Source of the DNA: Rhodanobacteraceae bacterium
GTDB lineage: Bacteria > Pseudomonadota > Gammaproteobacteria > Xanthomonadales > Rhodanobacteraceae
Length of the DNA: 64,000 nucleotides
Direction of reading: 5' to 3'
NCBI GenBank assembly: GCA_004299555.1
Contig: SCQU01000029.1
Span: 186,001-250,000, forward strand
The stretch's first letter is position 1. Each line of letters begins with the position of its first letter. Made by a program: the position numbers and the translations under genes. The notes below the pieces were generated by a model. That model saw only the letters and a list, made by a program, of their open reading frames with translations. It had not been told where the DNA came from and searched no databases. Shown here in pieces: positions 17,430 to 26,097 of this stretch.

Positions 17430-17915
17430 TCACGATTTATCGGTGCGCTCTGGCGTTGGGGTGCCGGACGAAGTAGCGCTCATGGTTGCTCGCGCGCGCT
17501 TGACCCTCCCGCGTGCAATCGCGGCCATGACCTCGGCGTGGCTGATGCTCTGGGTTGGCAGCGCGGCCACGGGTGATGGTCGCTCGCGCCGTCGCGCGGC
17601 GCGTGCCTCGCGCTCGCGTGCGAGGCGGGCGCTGCGCGCCAGGAAACGCGAACGCGCGGCAGCGGCCCGTGCGCGCACGCGCGTTTCCGATTTGCCCCAG
17701 CGGAACCAGTCGAGGAGCGGGATGTGCGATGGGCACACCTCGACACACGCGTTGCATTCGCTGCAGGCGTCGAGGCGCTGGTCGCGTGCGGCGGACCAGT
17801 TATCCTGCACCAGGGCGAAGAACAACGCTTCCGGATTCAGGTCTTCCGGGCACGCGCGTATGCATTCGCCACAGTGGGTGCAGGGTTGCTGGGCGGGGGT
17901 ATCAATCGGGTTCAC
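17430..17915 (-). CDS. 4Fe-4S ferredoxin resembling the RnfC/RsxC C-terminal module
   Basis: The 161-residue protein has two clusters: C12-x2-C15-x2-C18-x3-C22 in PCTHCGECIRACP and C51-x2-C54-x2-C57-x3-C61 in CSECNACVEVCP. The spacer and the sequence after it (NPEALFFALVQDNW, SHIPLLDWFRWGKSE) match the Fe-S region of RnfC/RsxC. The NADH/FMN-binding and SLBB parts of RnfC are absent, so this is a free-standing remnant or adapted module. The C-terminal 80 residues are a very basic Arg/Ala-rich helix. It overlaps the metallophosphoesterase gene by 14 bases. Confidence 0.8.
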   Translation of the reverse strand: MNPIDTPAQQPCTHCGECIRACPEDLNPEALFFALVQDNWSAARDQRLDACSECNACVEVCPSHIPLLDWFRWGKSETRVRARAAAARSRFLARSARLAREREARAARRRERPSPVAALPTQSISHAEVMAAIARGRVKRARATMSATSSGTPTPERTDKS

Positions 17916-18930
17916 GGCGCAATTCCAGCACGTCGATCGTCGGCGGGCAATTGAACCGGAGCGGCATCCCGGTCACGCCGATCCCCGGCGTCACGAAGAG
18001 CGGGCCCAGCGGTGTGTGGTAATAACCGTTTACATGGGTTTCATCGCGGGTCCAGCGGAACACCGCATCGGTGAGCCACGGGATGTCGACCTGGCCGCCG
18101 TGGGTGTGGCCCGCCATGGCCAGCGCAAAGTGGACGCCCTGGAGTGCGCGCAGGCTGTGCGGCTGGTGCATCAGGATCAGCAGCGGCTTGCCCGGTGGCA
18201 GGTGGCGCAGGAACGCGGCATCGTCGCGCCCGCTCCACCAGTCATGCAGGCCCGCGAGGCGAAACGTTGGGAAGGTGACGACGCGGTGGGCGATGAAATG
18301 GATGCGCGATCCCGCGAGTGCGCGCTTGATCTTGTCCGCGAGTGGCGGGCCGGGCAGCTGGACATCGTGGTTGCCGAGCACCGCGTAGGCGGGTTGCCGC
18401 AGGCTCCGGAGCGGCGCCAGCGCGGCCGCGAGATCGTGCGGCGGGTCATAGGTAAAGTCGCCGGCAATCACCACCAGATCGACGGGCAGGGCATTCAACT
18501 TGGCAACCAGCTGCCGCAGCTTGCCGGGCCGGGTATAGATGCCGATGTGGGTATCGGCGACCAGCGCGATGTTGAGGTTGATGGGTGCCGCGATTACCGT
18601 GCGGCGCACCACCAGTTCGTTGGGCTCAACAAAGCGCGCGTAGCACAGGAGTCCGCAAACGATGGCAACCGTGATCGCGCCGGCGGCGCGCCAACGGCGG
18701 CGTTCGCGCAGGCGCTGCCACGCCTTGAACACCGACTGTGCCAGCAGCGGCCACAGCAGCCATGCGCCGTGCAGCACCGCGAGCTGCACGAACGCCTTCA
18801 CGCGTTCCTGCGGTTCGATGTCGAAGGCCGGGTATTCAAGCGCGGGCCAGACAATGCACAACAGCACCGTGCCGGCCAGCCACGCGGCGCGCAGCCACGA
18901 CCGCCGGCGTGCCTGCGTCAGGGTGGACAC
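17902..18930 (-). CDS. membrane metallophosphoesterase (YaeI-like)
   Basis: The protein is 342 residues from GTG 18930, with two or three N-terminal hydrophobic helices (about 14-30, 48-65, 84-98). A calcineurin-like phosphoesterase domain follows: VADTHIG (D126, H128), [21 protein letters not shown] and GHTHGGQ. Every metal ligand of the two-metal site is present. Relatives such as YaeI act on phosphodiesters, but the substrate here is unknown. It overlaps rnfB upstream and the RnfC-like ferredoxin gene downstream, so all three are translated as one tight unit. Confidence 0.85.
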   Translation of the reverse strand: MSTLTQARRRSWLRAAWLAGTVLLCIVWPALEYPAFDIEPQERVKAFVQLAVLHGAWLLWPLLAQSVFKAWQRLRERRRWRAAGAITVAIVCGLLCYARFVEPNELVVRRTVIAAPINLNIALVADTHIGIYTRPGKLRQLVAKLNALPVDLVVIAGDFTYDPPHDLAAALAPLRSLRQPAYAVLGNHDVQLPGPPLADKIKRALAGSRIHFIAHRVVTFPTFRLAGLHDWWSGRDDAAFLRHLPPGKPLLILMHQPHSLRALQGVHFALAMAGHTHGGQVDIPWLTDAVFRWTRDETHVNGYYHTPLGPLFVTPGIGVTGMPLRFNCPPTIDVLELRREPD

Positions 18931-19403
18931 GGCAATGGGGGGCGCGGCCGCCGTTCTTCGGCGCCCGTCACCGGCAGCATCTGGATGCAGTCGACCGGAC
19001 ACGGCGCGACGCACAGCGCGCAGCCGGTACACAGGTCCGGGATGACCGTGTGCAGCAGTCTGCTGGCGCCGACGATCGCGTCCACCGGGCAGGCCTGGAT
19101 GCATTTGGTGCAGCCGATGCAGGCGGCTTCATCGATCACCGCCACGCTGGGCACGGCGTCGGCGCCGCAGTCGGGCGCGAGCGGCAGCACCGGCTGGCCG
19201 GTGATGCGCGCCAGCGTGCGTATGCCTTCCGCACCACCCGGCGGGCAGCGGTTGACCGCCGCCTCGCCACGCGCGATCGCTTCGGCGTAGGGGCGACAGC
19301 CGGGATAGCCGCAGCGGCCGCACTGGGTCTGCGGCAGTGCCGCATCGATGCGTTCGATCAGCGCATCGACGGCGGATGGGTCTGCGGGCGGTTGCCAGGT
19401 CAT
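18918..19403 (-). CDS. rnfB: RnfB/RsxB-like electron-transport Fe-S protein (no membrane anchor)
   Basis: The 161-residue protein has the RnfB four-cysteine module C28-x2-C31-x4-C36 … C53 ([10 protein letters not shown] … RCPPGG), then two ferredoxin clusters (C95/98/101/105 and C125/128/131/135). The N-terminal hydrophobic helix of standard RnfB is missing: the protein starts directly before the Fe-S module ([20 protein letters not shown]). It therefore looks soluble. No rnfA, D, G or E is present in the window. It is the first gene of the nth operon. Confidence 0.85.
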   Translation of the reverse strand: MTWQPPADPSAVDALIERIDAALPQTQCGRCGYPGCRPYAEAIARGEAAVNRCPPGGAEGIRTLARITGQPVLPLAPDCGADAVPSVAVIDEAACIGCTKCIQACPVDAIVGASRLLHTVIPDLCTGCALCVAPCPVDCIQMLPVTGAEERRPRPPLPCPP

Positions 19404-19478
19404 GGTGGCATTTTAGGCTCGGCCGTAGGCGCGCCGCACGCGCGGCGCTATGCTCCCGCAGTCCCACCGGAACCGTCC

Positions 19479-20744
19479 ATGACCGCACTTGCGGACCTAC
19501 GCGCACTCGACCACGTCCAGCGGCACACGGTCGCGGCAACCTTCCTCGGCTGGGCCCTCGACGCCTTTGACTATTTCCTGCTGGTGATGGTGATGCCGGC
19601 GGTGGCGACAACGTTCAAGGTTCCGCTGCGGGACGTCGCGTTCGCGCTGCTGCTGACGCTCGCCTTTCGGCCGGTGGGCGCGCTGGTGTTTGGGCGCCTG
19701 GCCGACCGCTTCGGCCGGCGCCGGATATTGATGCTCGACGTCGCGCTGTATTCGGTGCTGGGTCTTGCGTGCGCGTTTGCGCCGTCGCTGGCGGTGCTGC
19801 TGGTGTTGCGTTCGCTGTTCGGGATTGCAATGGGCGGCGAGTGGGGCATCGGCGCATCGCTCGCGATGGAGTCGGTGCCGGCACGCTCGCGCGGAATCGT
19901 GTCGGGAATCCTGCAGAGCGGCTACCCGTCCGGGTATCTGCTGTGCGCGATCGCCTATGGCTTGCTGTTCAATTCGATCGGCTGGCGCGGAATGTTTGCG
20001 CTTGGGATCGTGCCGGCCTTGCTGGTGCTCTACCTGCGCAAGAGCGTGCCCGAGTCGCCGGTGTTCGAGCAGCGCGAACGCGCCGGCGTACGCCGCGGCA
20101 TCCGCGAGACGATGCGCGGACACTGGAAGCTGTTTGGCTACCTGATCGTGACGATGGCGGTGTTCAACGCCTTCAGCCACGGCTCGCAGGACGTCTACCC
20201 GACCTTCCTGAAATTGCAGATGCACTTTGATACACACGTGGTCAGCGCGCTGACGATCATCTTGAATCTTGGTGCGCTGGCCGGCGGGCTGGTGTTCGGC
20301 CAGTGGTCGGAAAGGATCGGCCGCCGCCGCGCGATGGCGATCGCCTGCGTGCTGGCGCTGCCCGCGATCCCGCTGTGGAGCTACGGCGGCTCGGTGCTGC
20401 TGCTTGGGGTCGGCGCGTTCTGGATCCAGGTGGCGGTGCAGGGCGCGTGGGGCGTGGTGCCCGGCTACCTCAACGAACTGTCGCCGGACGACGTGCGCGG
20501 CACGCTGCCGGGGTTCGCCTACCAGCTGGGCAACCTGATTGCCGCGGGCACCGCCTACGCGCTGGTCTGGATCGCGGGCACGCGGCAGGGCGACTACGCC
20601 TTCGCGCAGGCCGTGTGGATTGGCGTGGTGGCGGTGCTGCTGGCGCTCCTGACCTGGTTCGGACCGGAGTCGCGCGGGGTGCGCTTTGGCGTGACGAGTG
20701 GGGTCGACGCCGCTACCATGCGCGGTTCACCGACTGTCCAGTGA
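19479..20744 (+). CDS. MFS transporter (sugar/carboxylate MHS-like)
   Basis: The 421-residue major-facilitator protein has twelve predicted membrane helices. The loop-2 signature GRLADRFGRRRIL and its repeat in the second half (QWSERIGRRRAM) are clear. The N-terminal segment TVAATFLGWALDAFDYFLLVMVMPA and IAMGGEWGIGASLAMESVPA are typical of the sialate/lactate/aromatic-acid proton symporter group. Substrate is probably an organic acid but cannot be specified. slyD begins eight bases after its stop. Confidence 0.85.
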   Translation: MTALADLRALDHVQRHTVAATFLGWALDAFDYFLLVMVMPAVATTFKVPLRDVAFALLLTLAFRPVGALVFGRLADRFGRRRILMLDVALYSVLGLACAFAPSLAVLLVLRSLFGIAMGGEWGIGASLAMESVPARSRGIVSGILQSGYPSGYLLCAIAYGLLFNSIGWRGMFALGIVPALLVLYLRKSVPESPVFEQRERAGVRRGIRETMRGHWKLFGYLIVTMAVFNAFSHGSQDVYPTFLKLQMHFDTHVVSALTIILNLGALAGGLVFGQWSERIGRRRAMAIACVLALPAIPLWSYGGSVLLLGVGAFWIQVAVQGAWGVVPGYLNELSPDDVRGTLPGFAYQLGNLIAAGTAYALVWIAGTRQGDYAFAQAVWIGVVAVLLALLTWFGPESRGVRFGVTSGVDAATMRGSPTVQ

Positions 20745-20752
20745 CGTTTCCC

Positions 20753-21253
20753 ATGCGTGCCGAAAAAGATTCCGTGGTGAGTTTCCATTACAGCGTCCGC
20801 GATGTTGCCGATGCCGCGGCCGAGCCAATCGACGACTCGCGCAAGCGCGGTGAACCGATGCTGGCGTTGCTGGGCCATGGGCAGCTCGTGCCGGGCGTCG
20901 AGAAGGCGCTGACCGGCCATGAAGCCGGCGAAAAGTTCGCGGTCGACATTGCTCCGGCTGACGCCTACGGCGAGTATCAGGAAGGCCTGTTGCAGCGGGT
21001 GCCCAAGAAATATTTTCGTGACGCGCAAACGCTGAAGCCCGGCATGACGACCGTGCTGCAGACCCGCGATGGCGGCCAGCGTCTCGTGACGGTACACAAG
21101 GTGGGCATGGTGTCGATCGACGTCAACCACAACCACCCGCTGGCGGGCAAGACGTTGCACTTCGAGATCGAAGTGACCGGCGTGCGCGCGGCGGCGCCCG
21201 AAGAGCTCCAGCACGGGCATGCGCACGCCGGAGACGGGCACGCGCACGGTTGA
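20753..21253 (+). CDS. slyD: FKBP-type peptidyl-prolyl isomerase SlyD
   Basis: The 166-residue protein has the split FKBP fold of SlyD (VVSFHYSVRD, GHGQLVPGVEKALTGHEAGEKF) with the inserted-flap chaperone domain (PADAYGEYQEGLLQRVPKKYF … VDVNHNHPLAGKTLHFEIEV region). The C-terminal tail is rich in His (HGHAHAGDGHAHG), a metal-binding tail as in nickel-handling SlyD. The tail is shorter than in E. coli and lacks cysteine. ATG 20753 follows the MFS stop closely. Confidence 0.92.
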   Translation: MRAEKDSVVSFHYSVRDVADAAAEPIDDSRKRGEPMLALLGHGQLVPGVEKALTGHEAGEKFAVDIAPADAYGEYQEGLLQRVPKKYFRDAQTLKPGMTTVLQTRDGGQRLVTVHKVGMVSIDVNHNHPLAGKTLHFEIEVTGVRAAAPEELQHGHAHAGDGHAHG

Positions 21254-21418
21254 CGCCCGGCCCTGCGCTGGGTGTGGCCATGGACGACCGCCGGTGGCGC
21301 ACGCATCAGCGCGGCCACCGTACGGCGGGCACCAAGGGAAGTTCCGGCGACACGACGTTGCTGAAACCGTCGCGCGTGGCGCAAGGGTTTTGGAGACTTT
21401 TGCCGAACCAAAGGCCGC

Positions 21419-21437
21419 CCGCTCGCGTAGCGAGCGG
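21419..21437. repeat. GC-rich stem-loop beyond the DoxX gene
   Basis: CCGCTCGC (21419-21426) and GCGAGCGG (21430-21437) form a perfect 8-bp stem with a GTA loop. It lies just past the stop of the minus-strand DoxX gene, where it could act in 3'-end formation. Only a short CCTTTGG follows on that strand. The surrounding 200-bp gap (21254-21453) holds no gene I can support. Confidence 0.4.
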
Positions 21438-21453
21438 AACCGCGTTTGTGGAA

Positions 21454-21858
21454 TCAGAAGAAAATCTTTTGCCGCTGCCTGCGTCGGCGGCGCCACGCGT
21501 CCAGCGACAGCAGGCCTGGCCCCTGCGCCGCCAGCAGCAGGAAGCCGCCGGCGATGGCCAGGTTTTGCATGAAATCCAGCCACTCGGCGTGGTCGGCGAG
21601 GCGGTTGTGGAACAGCAGCGCCACGAGGATGGTGTAGACAAACAGCACCACCGCGGTCGAGCGCGTGCAGAGGCCGCAAAGGATCATGAGACCGCCGCCG
21701 AGCTCGGCCAGGATCACCAACGGCAGCAGGCCCGGCGGCAGTCCGTGGGCCACCAGCAGCGTGGTGGTCGCGTGGTAGGCCGCAAGCTTGCCGGCGCCCG
21801 ACAGCACAAAGAGCAGGGAAAGTCCGATTCGGCCGAGCAGCAAGGTGATGTTCTGCAT
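21454..21858 (-). CDS. DoxX-family inner-membrane protein
   Basis: The 134-residue protein has four hydrophobic helices and the DoxX/YqjF landmarks: LLLGRIGLSLLFVLSGAGKL near the start and AELGGGLMILCGLCTR in the middle, then LLFHNRLADHAEWLDFMQNL. DoxX-like proteins are small quinone-pathway or redox-linked membrane proteins with poorly known roles. The ATG at 21858 has GGAA about six bases upstream; an ATG at 21870 would add four residues but has no ribosome site. The C-terminus is strongly basic (RRRRRQRQK). Confidence 0.82.
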   Translation of the reverse strand: MQNITLLLGRIGLSLLFVLSGAGKLAAYHATTTLLVAHGLPPGLLPLVILAELGGGLMILCGLCTRSTAVVLFVYTILVALLFHNRLADHAEWLDFMQNLAIAGGFLLLAAQGPGLLSLDAWRRRRRQRQKIFF

Positions 21859-21930
21859 CGCAGGTTCCATCGAGGTCGGGCCGAACGTACGCGGGCGGCG
21901 GCGGACGGCGTGGAGCGCATCCCGCGCGGT

Positions 21931-22449
21931 TCAATCGGTTGCCAGCGCAGCCCGTACCTTCGGCGTCAGCACGCGTTTGGCGAACAGGTAGTGGTCGCGC
22001 CAATAGTAGCCGTCCAGCCGCTCCAGCCGCACGGTGCCGCCGGTATCCGGTGCGTTGACGAAACGGCCGTTGCCGACGTAGATGGCGACGTGGTTGACGT
22101 GACGATGGCGGCCGAAGAACAACAGGTCGCCCGCCTTGAGGTCGGCGCGCCGGATCCGGGGCGCCTTCAGTGCCGCGATTTCGCGGGACGTGCGCGGCAG
22201 GTCAAGCCCGGCTTCGGTGCGGAAAACATAATCGACAAGACCACTGCAGTCGAAGCCGGATGCGGGCGTGTTGCCGCCCCAGCGGTAGGGGGTGCCGACC
22301 AGCCCGATGGCGCGGATGAGGACGTTGTTGGCGACGCTCGTGCCCGGTGCGCGCGGCAGCGTTGGCCCGGGTGCCACGCTGGCGCACGCGGCGAGAACCA
22401 GGATCGCTGCAACCGTCAGCAGGCGGCAGCCGTGGCGGAGCAGGTTCAA
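21931..22449 (-). CDS. NlpC/P60-family lipoprotein (peptidoglycan endopeptidase)
   Basis: The protein is 172 residues from a TTG start at 22449, chosen because GAGG sits nine bases upstream and because it yields a clean lipoprotein signal (LLTVAAILVLAAC). The NlpC/P60 domain has the catalytic Cys in GFDCSGLVDYVF, preceded by LVGTPYRWGGNTPASG, and the catalytic His in RHVNHVAIYVG. Such enzymes cut stem peptides in the periplasm. A longer upstream open frame exists but lacks a signal peptide and is Arg/Pro-rich, so I exclude it. Confidence 0.85.
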   Translation of the reverse strand: MNLLRHGCRLLTVAAILVLAACASVAPGPTLPRAPGTSVANNVLIRAIGLVGTPYRWGGNTPASGFDCSGLVDYVFRTEAGLDLPRTSREIAALKAPRIRRADLKAGDLLFFGRHRHVNHVAIYVGNGRFVNAPDTGGTVRLERLDGYYWRDHYLFAKRVLTPKVRAALATD

Positions 22450-22618
22450 GCCGGCCGACCTCGGCAGACGGGCAGACCTGCGCGTGGGGGATGGGGCCCC
22501 GTGGTCGATTCGACGGACATCAGCGTGGCGTCGCCGTGGCAAAAGTTGCAACCGACGGTAACCGATGGTGTACGCGCCGTCCAGCGCGGGCACGCCGGAC
22601 GGCGGACGCGCGCCGCCT

Positions 22619-22909
22619 TCAGCAGGCGAGGCGGTGATCGGCCCGATCCGACTCGGACGCGATGGTGGCCTGCAGCGCTTCCTCAAACTGGATCGTGCGC
22701 TGACGGGCCGCTTCGGCCACCGCGGCCGGCACCGACTGCTCGCTGATGCAGCGCGCGAGGATGGCGCGGTGGTAGGCGTTGAAGTCGGGGTCGCGGCTGG
22801 CTTCATCCAGCGCCGCCAGCAACGTGGCCAGCCAGCCTGCGCCCGGTGCGCGCAGCATCAGCAACATTTCGGGAACGCTGCAGAAGTCGGTATCGGTATT
22901 GGCGTTCAT
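22619..22909 (-). CDS. small hypothetical protein
   Basis: The protein is 96 residues from ATG 22909 with GGAG six bases upstream. It is soluble and helical, with no signal or membrane segment: PEMLLMLRAPGAGWLATLLAALDEASRDPDF, then a second helix pair ending DRADHRLAC. I do not recognise the family. The good ribosome site and acidic, helix-forming composition support it being real. Confidence 0.6.
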   Translation of the reverse strand: MNANTDTDFCSVPEMLLMLRAPGAGWLATLLAALDEASRDPDFNAYHRAILARCISEQSVPAAVAEAARQRTIQFEEALQATIASESDRADHRLAC

Positions 22910-23112
22910 GGGGGGCTCCATCGGTGTCGTTAATACCAAAGCACGAACGATGCCAACGCCCGTCCGGCGGGAAGTTGACGCTGCCGGGCCGCGGTGGAGG
23001 CGCGGGCGTGACGACGTGGACCGCCGCGGAGCCTGCCCGGCACGGCCGAATGTGACGCGCATTGGCACCGGTGCCGCACAGGGACGGGTCGGGGTGGATC
23101 TAAGATGGGCAG

Positions 23113-24369
23113 ATGGATGCGGTGCAGAGTGATGTGCTGGTGCTGGGCGGGGGCGTCATTGGCCTCACGTGCGCGTTGGCGCTGCTGCACCGTGGTGCGT
23201 CGGTGCGGGTACTGGAGCGTGCTGAACCGGGTGCGGGGGCGTCGCACGGCAACTGTGGCACCCTCACGCCGAGTCACGCGATCCCGCTGACGCTGCCGGG
23301 GATGCCGTGGAAAGCGCTGCGCTGGATGCTGCACCGCGACGCGCCGCTGTATGTGAACCCGAAACCCGACTGGGCGCGCTGGCGCTGGCTGCTGGGGTTT
23401 GCCCGCCGCTGCGACTTGGCGCTGGCCGAACGTGCCGCGATCGCGCGCGCTGCGCTCCTGCAGCGGTCGGCGGCGCTGCTGCCGCAGGTGCTGACGGCTG
23501 AAGGCATCGAATGCGAATACTCAGCAACCGGAACCCTGTATGTCTATCACGACGGTCGCACACTGGCTAACGACCGGCGCGAAATCGGATGGTTGACGCG
23601 GCTTGGGGTCGCCGCCGAAGCGCTGCGGGGCGACCAGGTCGAGGCGATGGAACCGGCCCTGCTGCCGGGTGTCGCGGGCGGAATCCTGCATCCCGATGAT
23701 GCCCAGCTCCGTCCCGACCGGCTGGTCGACGGGCTGGCGCGCCGGGTGCGTGAATGCGGAGGCGTGATCGAAATCGGCGCCGCGGTCGACGGCTTCCGCT
23801 GTGCGGGCAACCGCGTGGCAGCCGTGGTGACAGCGCATGGCGAATTCGCGGGCGAACGCGTGTTGCTGGCGCTCGGCGCGTGGACGCCGGGGGTGGCGCG
23901 GCAGCTCGGGCTCAAGGTACCGATCCAGCCCGGCAAAGGGTATTCGATCACCACGTCGCGGCCCGCTCCGTGTCCGCGGCGCGCGCTGGTGTTGCGCGAA
24001 CCCAGCGTCTGCGTCACGGCGTGGGGGTCGGGCTACCGGCTCGGCAGCACCATGGAATTTTCAGGCTACGATGCGCGCCTCAATCGCACCCGCCTCGACG
24101 CCTTGCGCCGCGGCGCGGCGGCGTACCTGAAGGCGCCGTTCGGTGCCGAGCTCAAGGAAGAGTGGTGGGGCTGGCGGCCGATGTGCGTCGATGAAAAGCC
24201 CCTGATCGGGCCGAGCAGCCGCTGGCGCAACCTCGTGCTCGCGACCGGCCACGGAATGCTCGGCGTCAGCATGAGCGCGGCGACCGCGGAACTGGTCGCG
24301 GCGCTGGTTGCAGGTGACCGGCCGGTACTGGATCCGGCGCCCTACGCGCCGGCGCGGTTTGGCCTGTAG
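23113..24369 (+). CDS. dadA: FAD-dependent D-amino-acid dehydrogenase (DadA-like)
   Basis: The 418-residue DAO-family flavoprotein has the FAD dinucleotide motif VLVLGGGVIGLTCALALL at the N-terminus, and ERAEPGAGASHGNCGTLTPSHAIPL right after it, as in DadA. The C-terminal WGWRPMCVDEKPLIGPS and NLVLATGHGMLGVSMSAATAELV are the usual FAD/substrate-closing segments. Expected reaction: oxidation of D-amino acids at the membrane with electrons to quinone. alr, further downstream, is the other half of D-alanine metabolism. Glycine or other amine specificity is possible. Confidence 0.82.
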   Translation: MDAVQSDVLVLGGGVIGLTCALALLHRGASVRVLERAEPGAGASHGNCGTLTPSHAIPLTLPGMPWKALRWMLHRDAPLYVNPKPDWARWRWLLGFARRCDLALAERAAIARAALLQRSAALLPQVLTAEGIECEYSATGTLYVYHDGRTLANDRREIGWLTRLGVAAEALRGDQVEAMEPALLPGVAGGILHPDDAQLRPDRLVDGLARRVRECGGVIEIGAAVDGFRCAGNRVAAVVTAHGEFAGERVLLALGAWTPGVARQLGLKVPIQPGKGYSITTSRPAPCPRRALVLREPSVCVTAWGSGYRLGSTMEFSGYDARLNRTRLDALRRGAAAYLKAPFGAELKEEWWGWRPMCVDEKPLIGPSSRWRNLVLATGHGMLGVSMSAATAELVAALVAGDRPVLDPAPYAPARFGL

Positions 24370-24400
24370 ACCGGTGCTCGGCGCGCCCGCCGTCCACAGC

Positions 24401-24409
24401 TTGTCCACA
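24401..24409 (+). promoter_or_regulatory. DnaA-box-like site upstream of dnaB
   Basis: TTGTCCACA differs from the DnaA box TTATCCACA at one base. A weaker relative (CCGTCCACA, 24390-24398) lies eleven bases upstream. They are about 100 bp before the dnaB start, so DnaA could influence dnaB transcription. Confidence 0.3.
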
Positions 24410-24509
24410 GGTTGTGCGTGGAAGTTGCTGTATCGCATGTGGTGAGACGCCGCCGTATCATCGTTTGCATGAGCGTATCCATCGTTGCGCACGCGTCGTG
24501 CCGGCTCCC

Positions 24510-25907
24510 ATGAGTGCCACCCTGCCAGAACCCAGATCCAGTCCACCGCCGCGGGTCGATGTGCTGCGGGTGCCACCGCATTCCATCGAGGCCGAGCAGT
24601 CGGTGCTGGGCGGGTTGATGCTGGTCGGCGAAGCATGGGATCAGGTCGCCGACCGCATCACCGAGGAAGATTTCTACCGCCGTGAGCACCGGTTGATTTT
24701 TCGCGCCATCGGCGAACTCGCGGGTGCCGGTCAGCCCTGCGATGCGGTGACCCTGGGCGAGTGGTTCGAACGCCATGGCGAAACCGCCAACGTGGGCGGC
24801 GTCGCGTATCTGGCGGAGCTTGCCAACAACACGCCGAGCGCGGCCAATATCGGCGCCTACGCCGACATCGTCCGCGACAAGGCCGTGCTGCGCAAGCTCA
24901 TCGAGGCGGGCACCCAGATCGTTGGCGACGGCTTCAGCCCGGAAGGCCGCAACACACCCGAAATCCTCGAAGCGGCCGAACAGCGCGTGTTCAAGATCGC
25001 CGAGGCCGGCGCGCGCGGGCGCAAGCAGGTGGTGCCGGTGCGCCAATCGGTCAAGGAGGCCATCCAGCTTCTGTCCGAGCGCTACGCCAACCGCGGCCAG
25101 TTGATCGGGCTGACCACCGGATTCAAGGATCTCGATGACCTCACCGCAGGCATGCAGCGGCAGGATCTGGTGATCGTCGCGGGCCGTCCGTCGATGGGCA
25201 AGACCGCGTTCGCGCTCAATATCGCCGAGGCCGTGGCGATGCGTGCCAAGCAGCCGGTGTTGATCTTCTCGATGGAAATGTCGGCCTCGCAGCTGGCGTT
25301 CCGCCTGATTTCCTCGCTGGGGCGGATCAACCAGAAGGATCTGCGCAGCGGCGACCTGGCCGAAGAGGAATGGCCACGGGTCAGCCAGGCCGCGTCGCTC
25401 CTCTCCGAATCGAAGATCTTCATCGATGACACCCCGGCGCTTTCCCCGGGTGACCTGCGGTCGCGCGCGCGGCGCATGATGCGCGAACACGGCCTTGGCC
25501 TTATCGTGATTGATTACCTGCAGCTGATGCAGGTGCCGGGCAACAAGGAAAACCGCGCGACCGAAATTTCCGAGATCTCGCGCAACCTGAAGGCCATGGC
25601 CAAGGAACTGGACGTGCCGGTGATCGCGTTGTCGCAGTTGAACCGCGCGCTGGAACAGCGCAACGACAAGCGGCCGGTGATGAGCGACCTGCGCGAGTCG
25701 GGCGCCATCGAGCAGGATGCCGACCTCATCCTGTTCATTTACCGCGACGAGGTCTACAACAAGGAAACCAGCCACAAGGGCATCGCCGAGATCATCATCG
25801 GCAAGCAGCGCAACGGCCCGATCGACACGGTCAGGCTGACCTTCCTTGGCCAGTACACCAAGTTCGAGAATTACGCGCCCGAAGCGTACATGGGGAGCAT
25901 GGAGTGA
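24510..25907 (+). CDS. dnaB: replicative DNA helicase DnaB
   Basis: The protein is 465 residues from ATG 24510. The N-terminal primase-interacting domain begins with HSIEAEQSVLGGLML, and the RecA-like helicase domain has Walker A GRPSMGKT (225-232) and Walker B LIVIDYLQLM. The DnaB landmark SQLNRALEQR and the arginine-finger region follow. No intein or insertion interrupts it. The dnaB-alr-radA order that follows is conserved in many gammaproteobacteria. Codons upstream of ATG 24510 stay open but are non-homologous, so I left them out. Confidence 0.96.
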   Translation: MSATLPEPRSSPPPRVDVLRVPPHSIEAEQSVLGGLMLVGEAWDQVADRITEEDFYRREHRLIFRAIGELAGAGQPCDAVTLGEWFERHGETANVGGVAYLAELANNTPSAANIGAYADIVRDKAVLRKLIEAGTQIVGDGFSPEGRNTPEILEAAEQRVFKIAEAGARGRKQVVPVRQSVKEAIQLLSERYANRGQLIGLTTGFKDLDDLTAGMQRQDLVIVAGRPSMGKTAFALNIAEAVAMRAKQPVLIFSMEMSASQLAFRLISSLGRINQKDLRSGDLAEEEWPRVSQAASLLSESKIFIDDTPALSPGDLRSRARRMMREHGLGLIVIDYLQLMQVPGNKENRATEISEISRNLKAMAKELDVPVIALSQLNRALEQRNDKRPVMSDLRESGAIEQDADLILFIYRDEVYNKETSHKGIAEIIIGKQRNGPIDTVRLTFLGQYTKFENYAPEAYMGSME

Positions 25908-26064
25908 CGGTTGCCTGGGGCTGTGCGCGATGCGCCGGGCACCCGAACAAGCGTCCGGTCGCTCACCCGCTTCCGCCGGAAGGGCGTCGGGGCAGACGGC
26001 CGGAGGCTGGCGGCATCGGGGGGATGCCTAGGCGTCCCAGGGCGCAAGCCATCGCCGCCGGTCC

Positions 26065-26085
26065 CCCTTCGCAAGCGAAGCGGGA
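26065..26085. repeat. CCCCCTT/AAGCGGG hairpin before alr
   Basis: CTTCGC-AA-GCGAAG is a tight stem-loop flanked by C-runs and G-runs in the 190-bp dnaB-alr gap. It resembles the C5TT…AAG5 hairpins near 54.0 kb and 60.7 kb and may belong to the same family. No gene is seen in this gap. Confidence 0.35.
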
Positions 26086-26097
26086 AGCCAGGAACGC

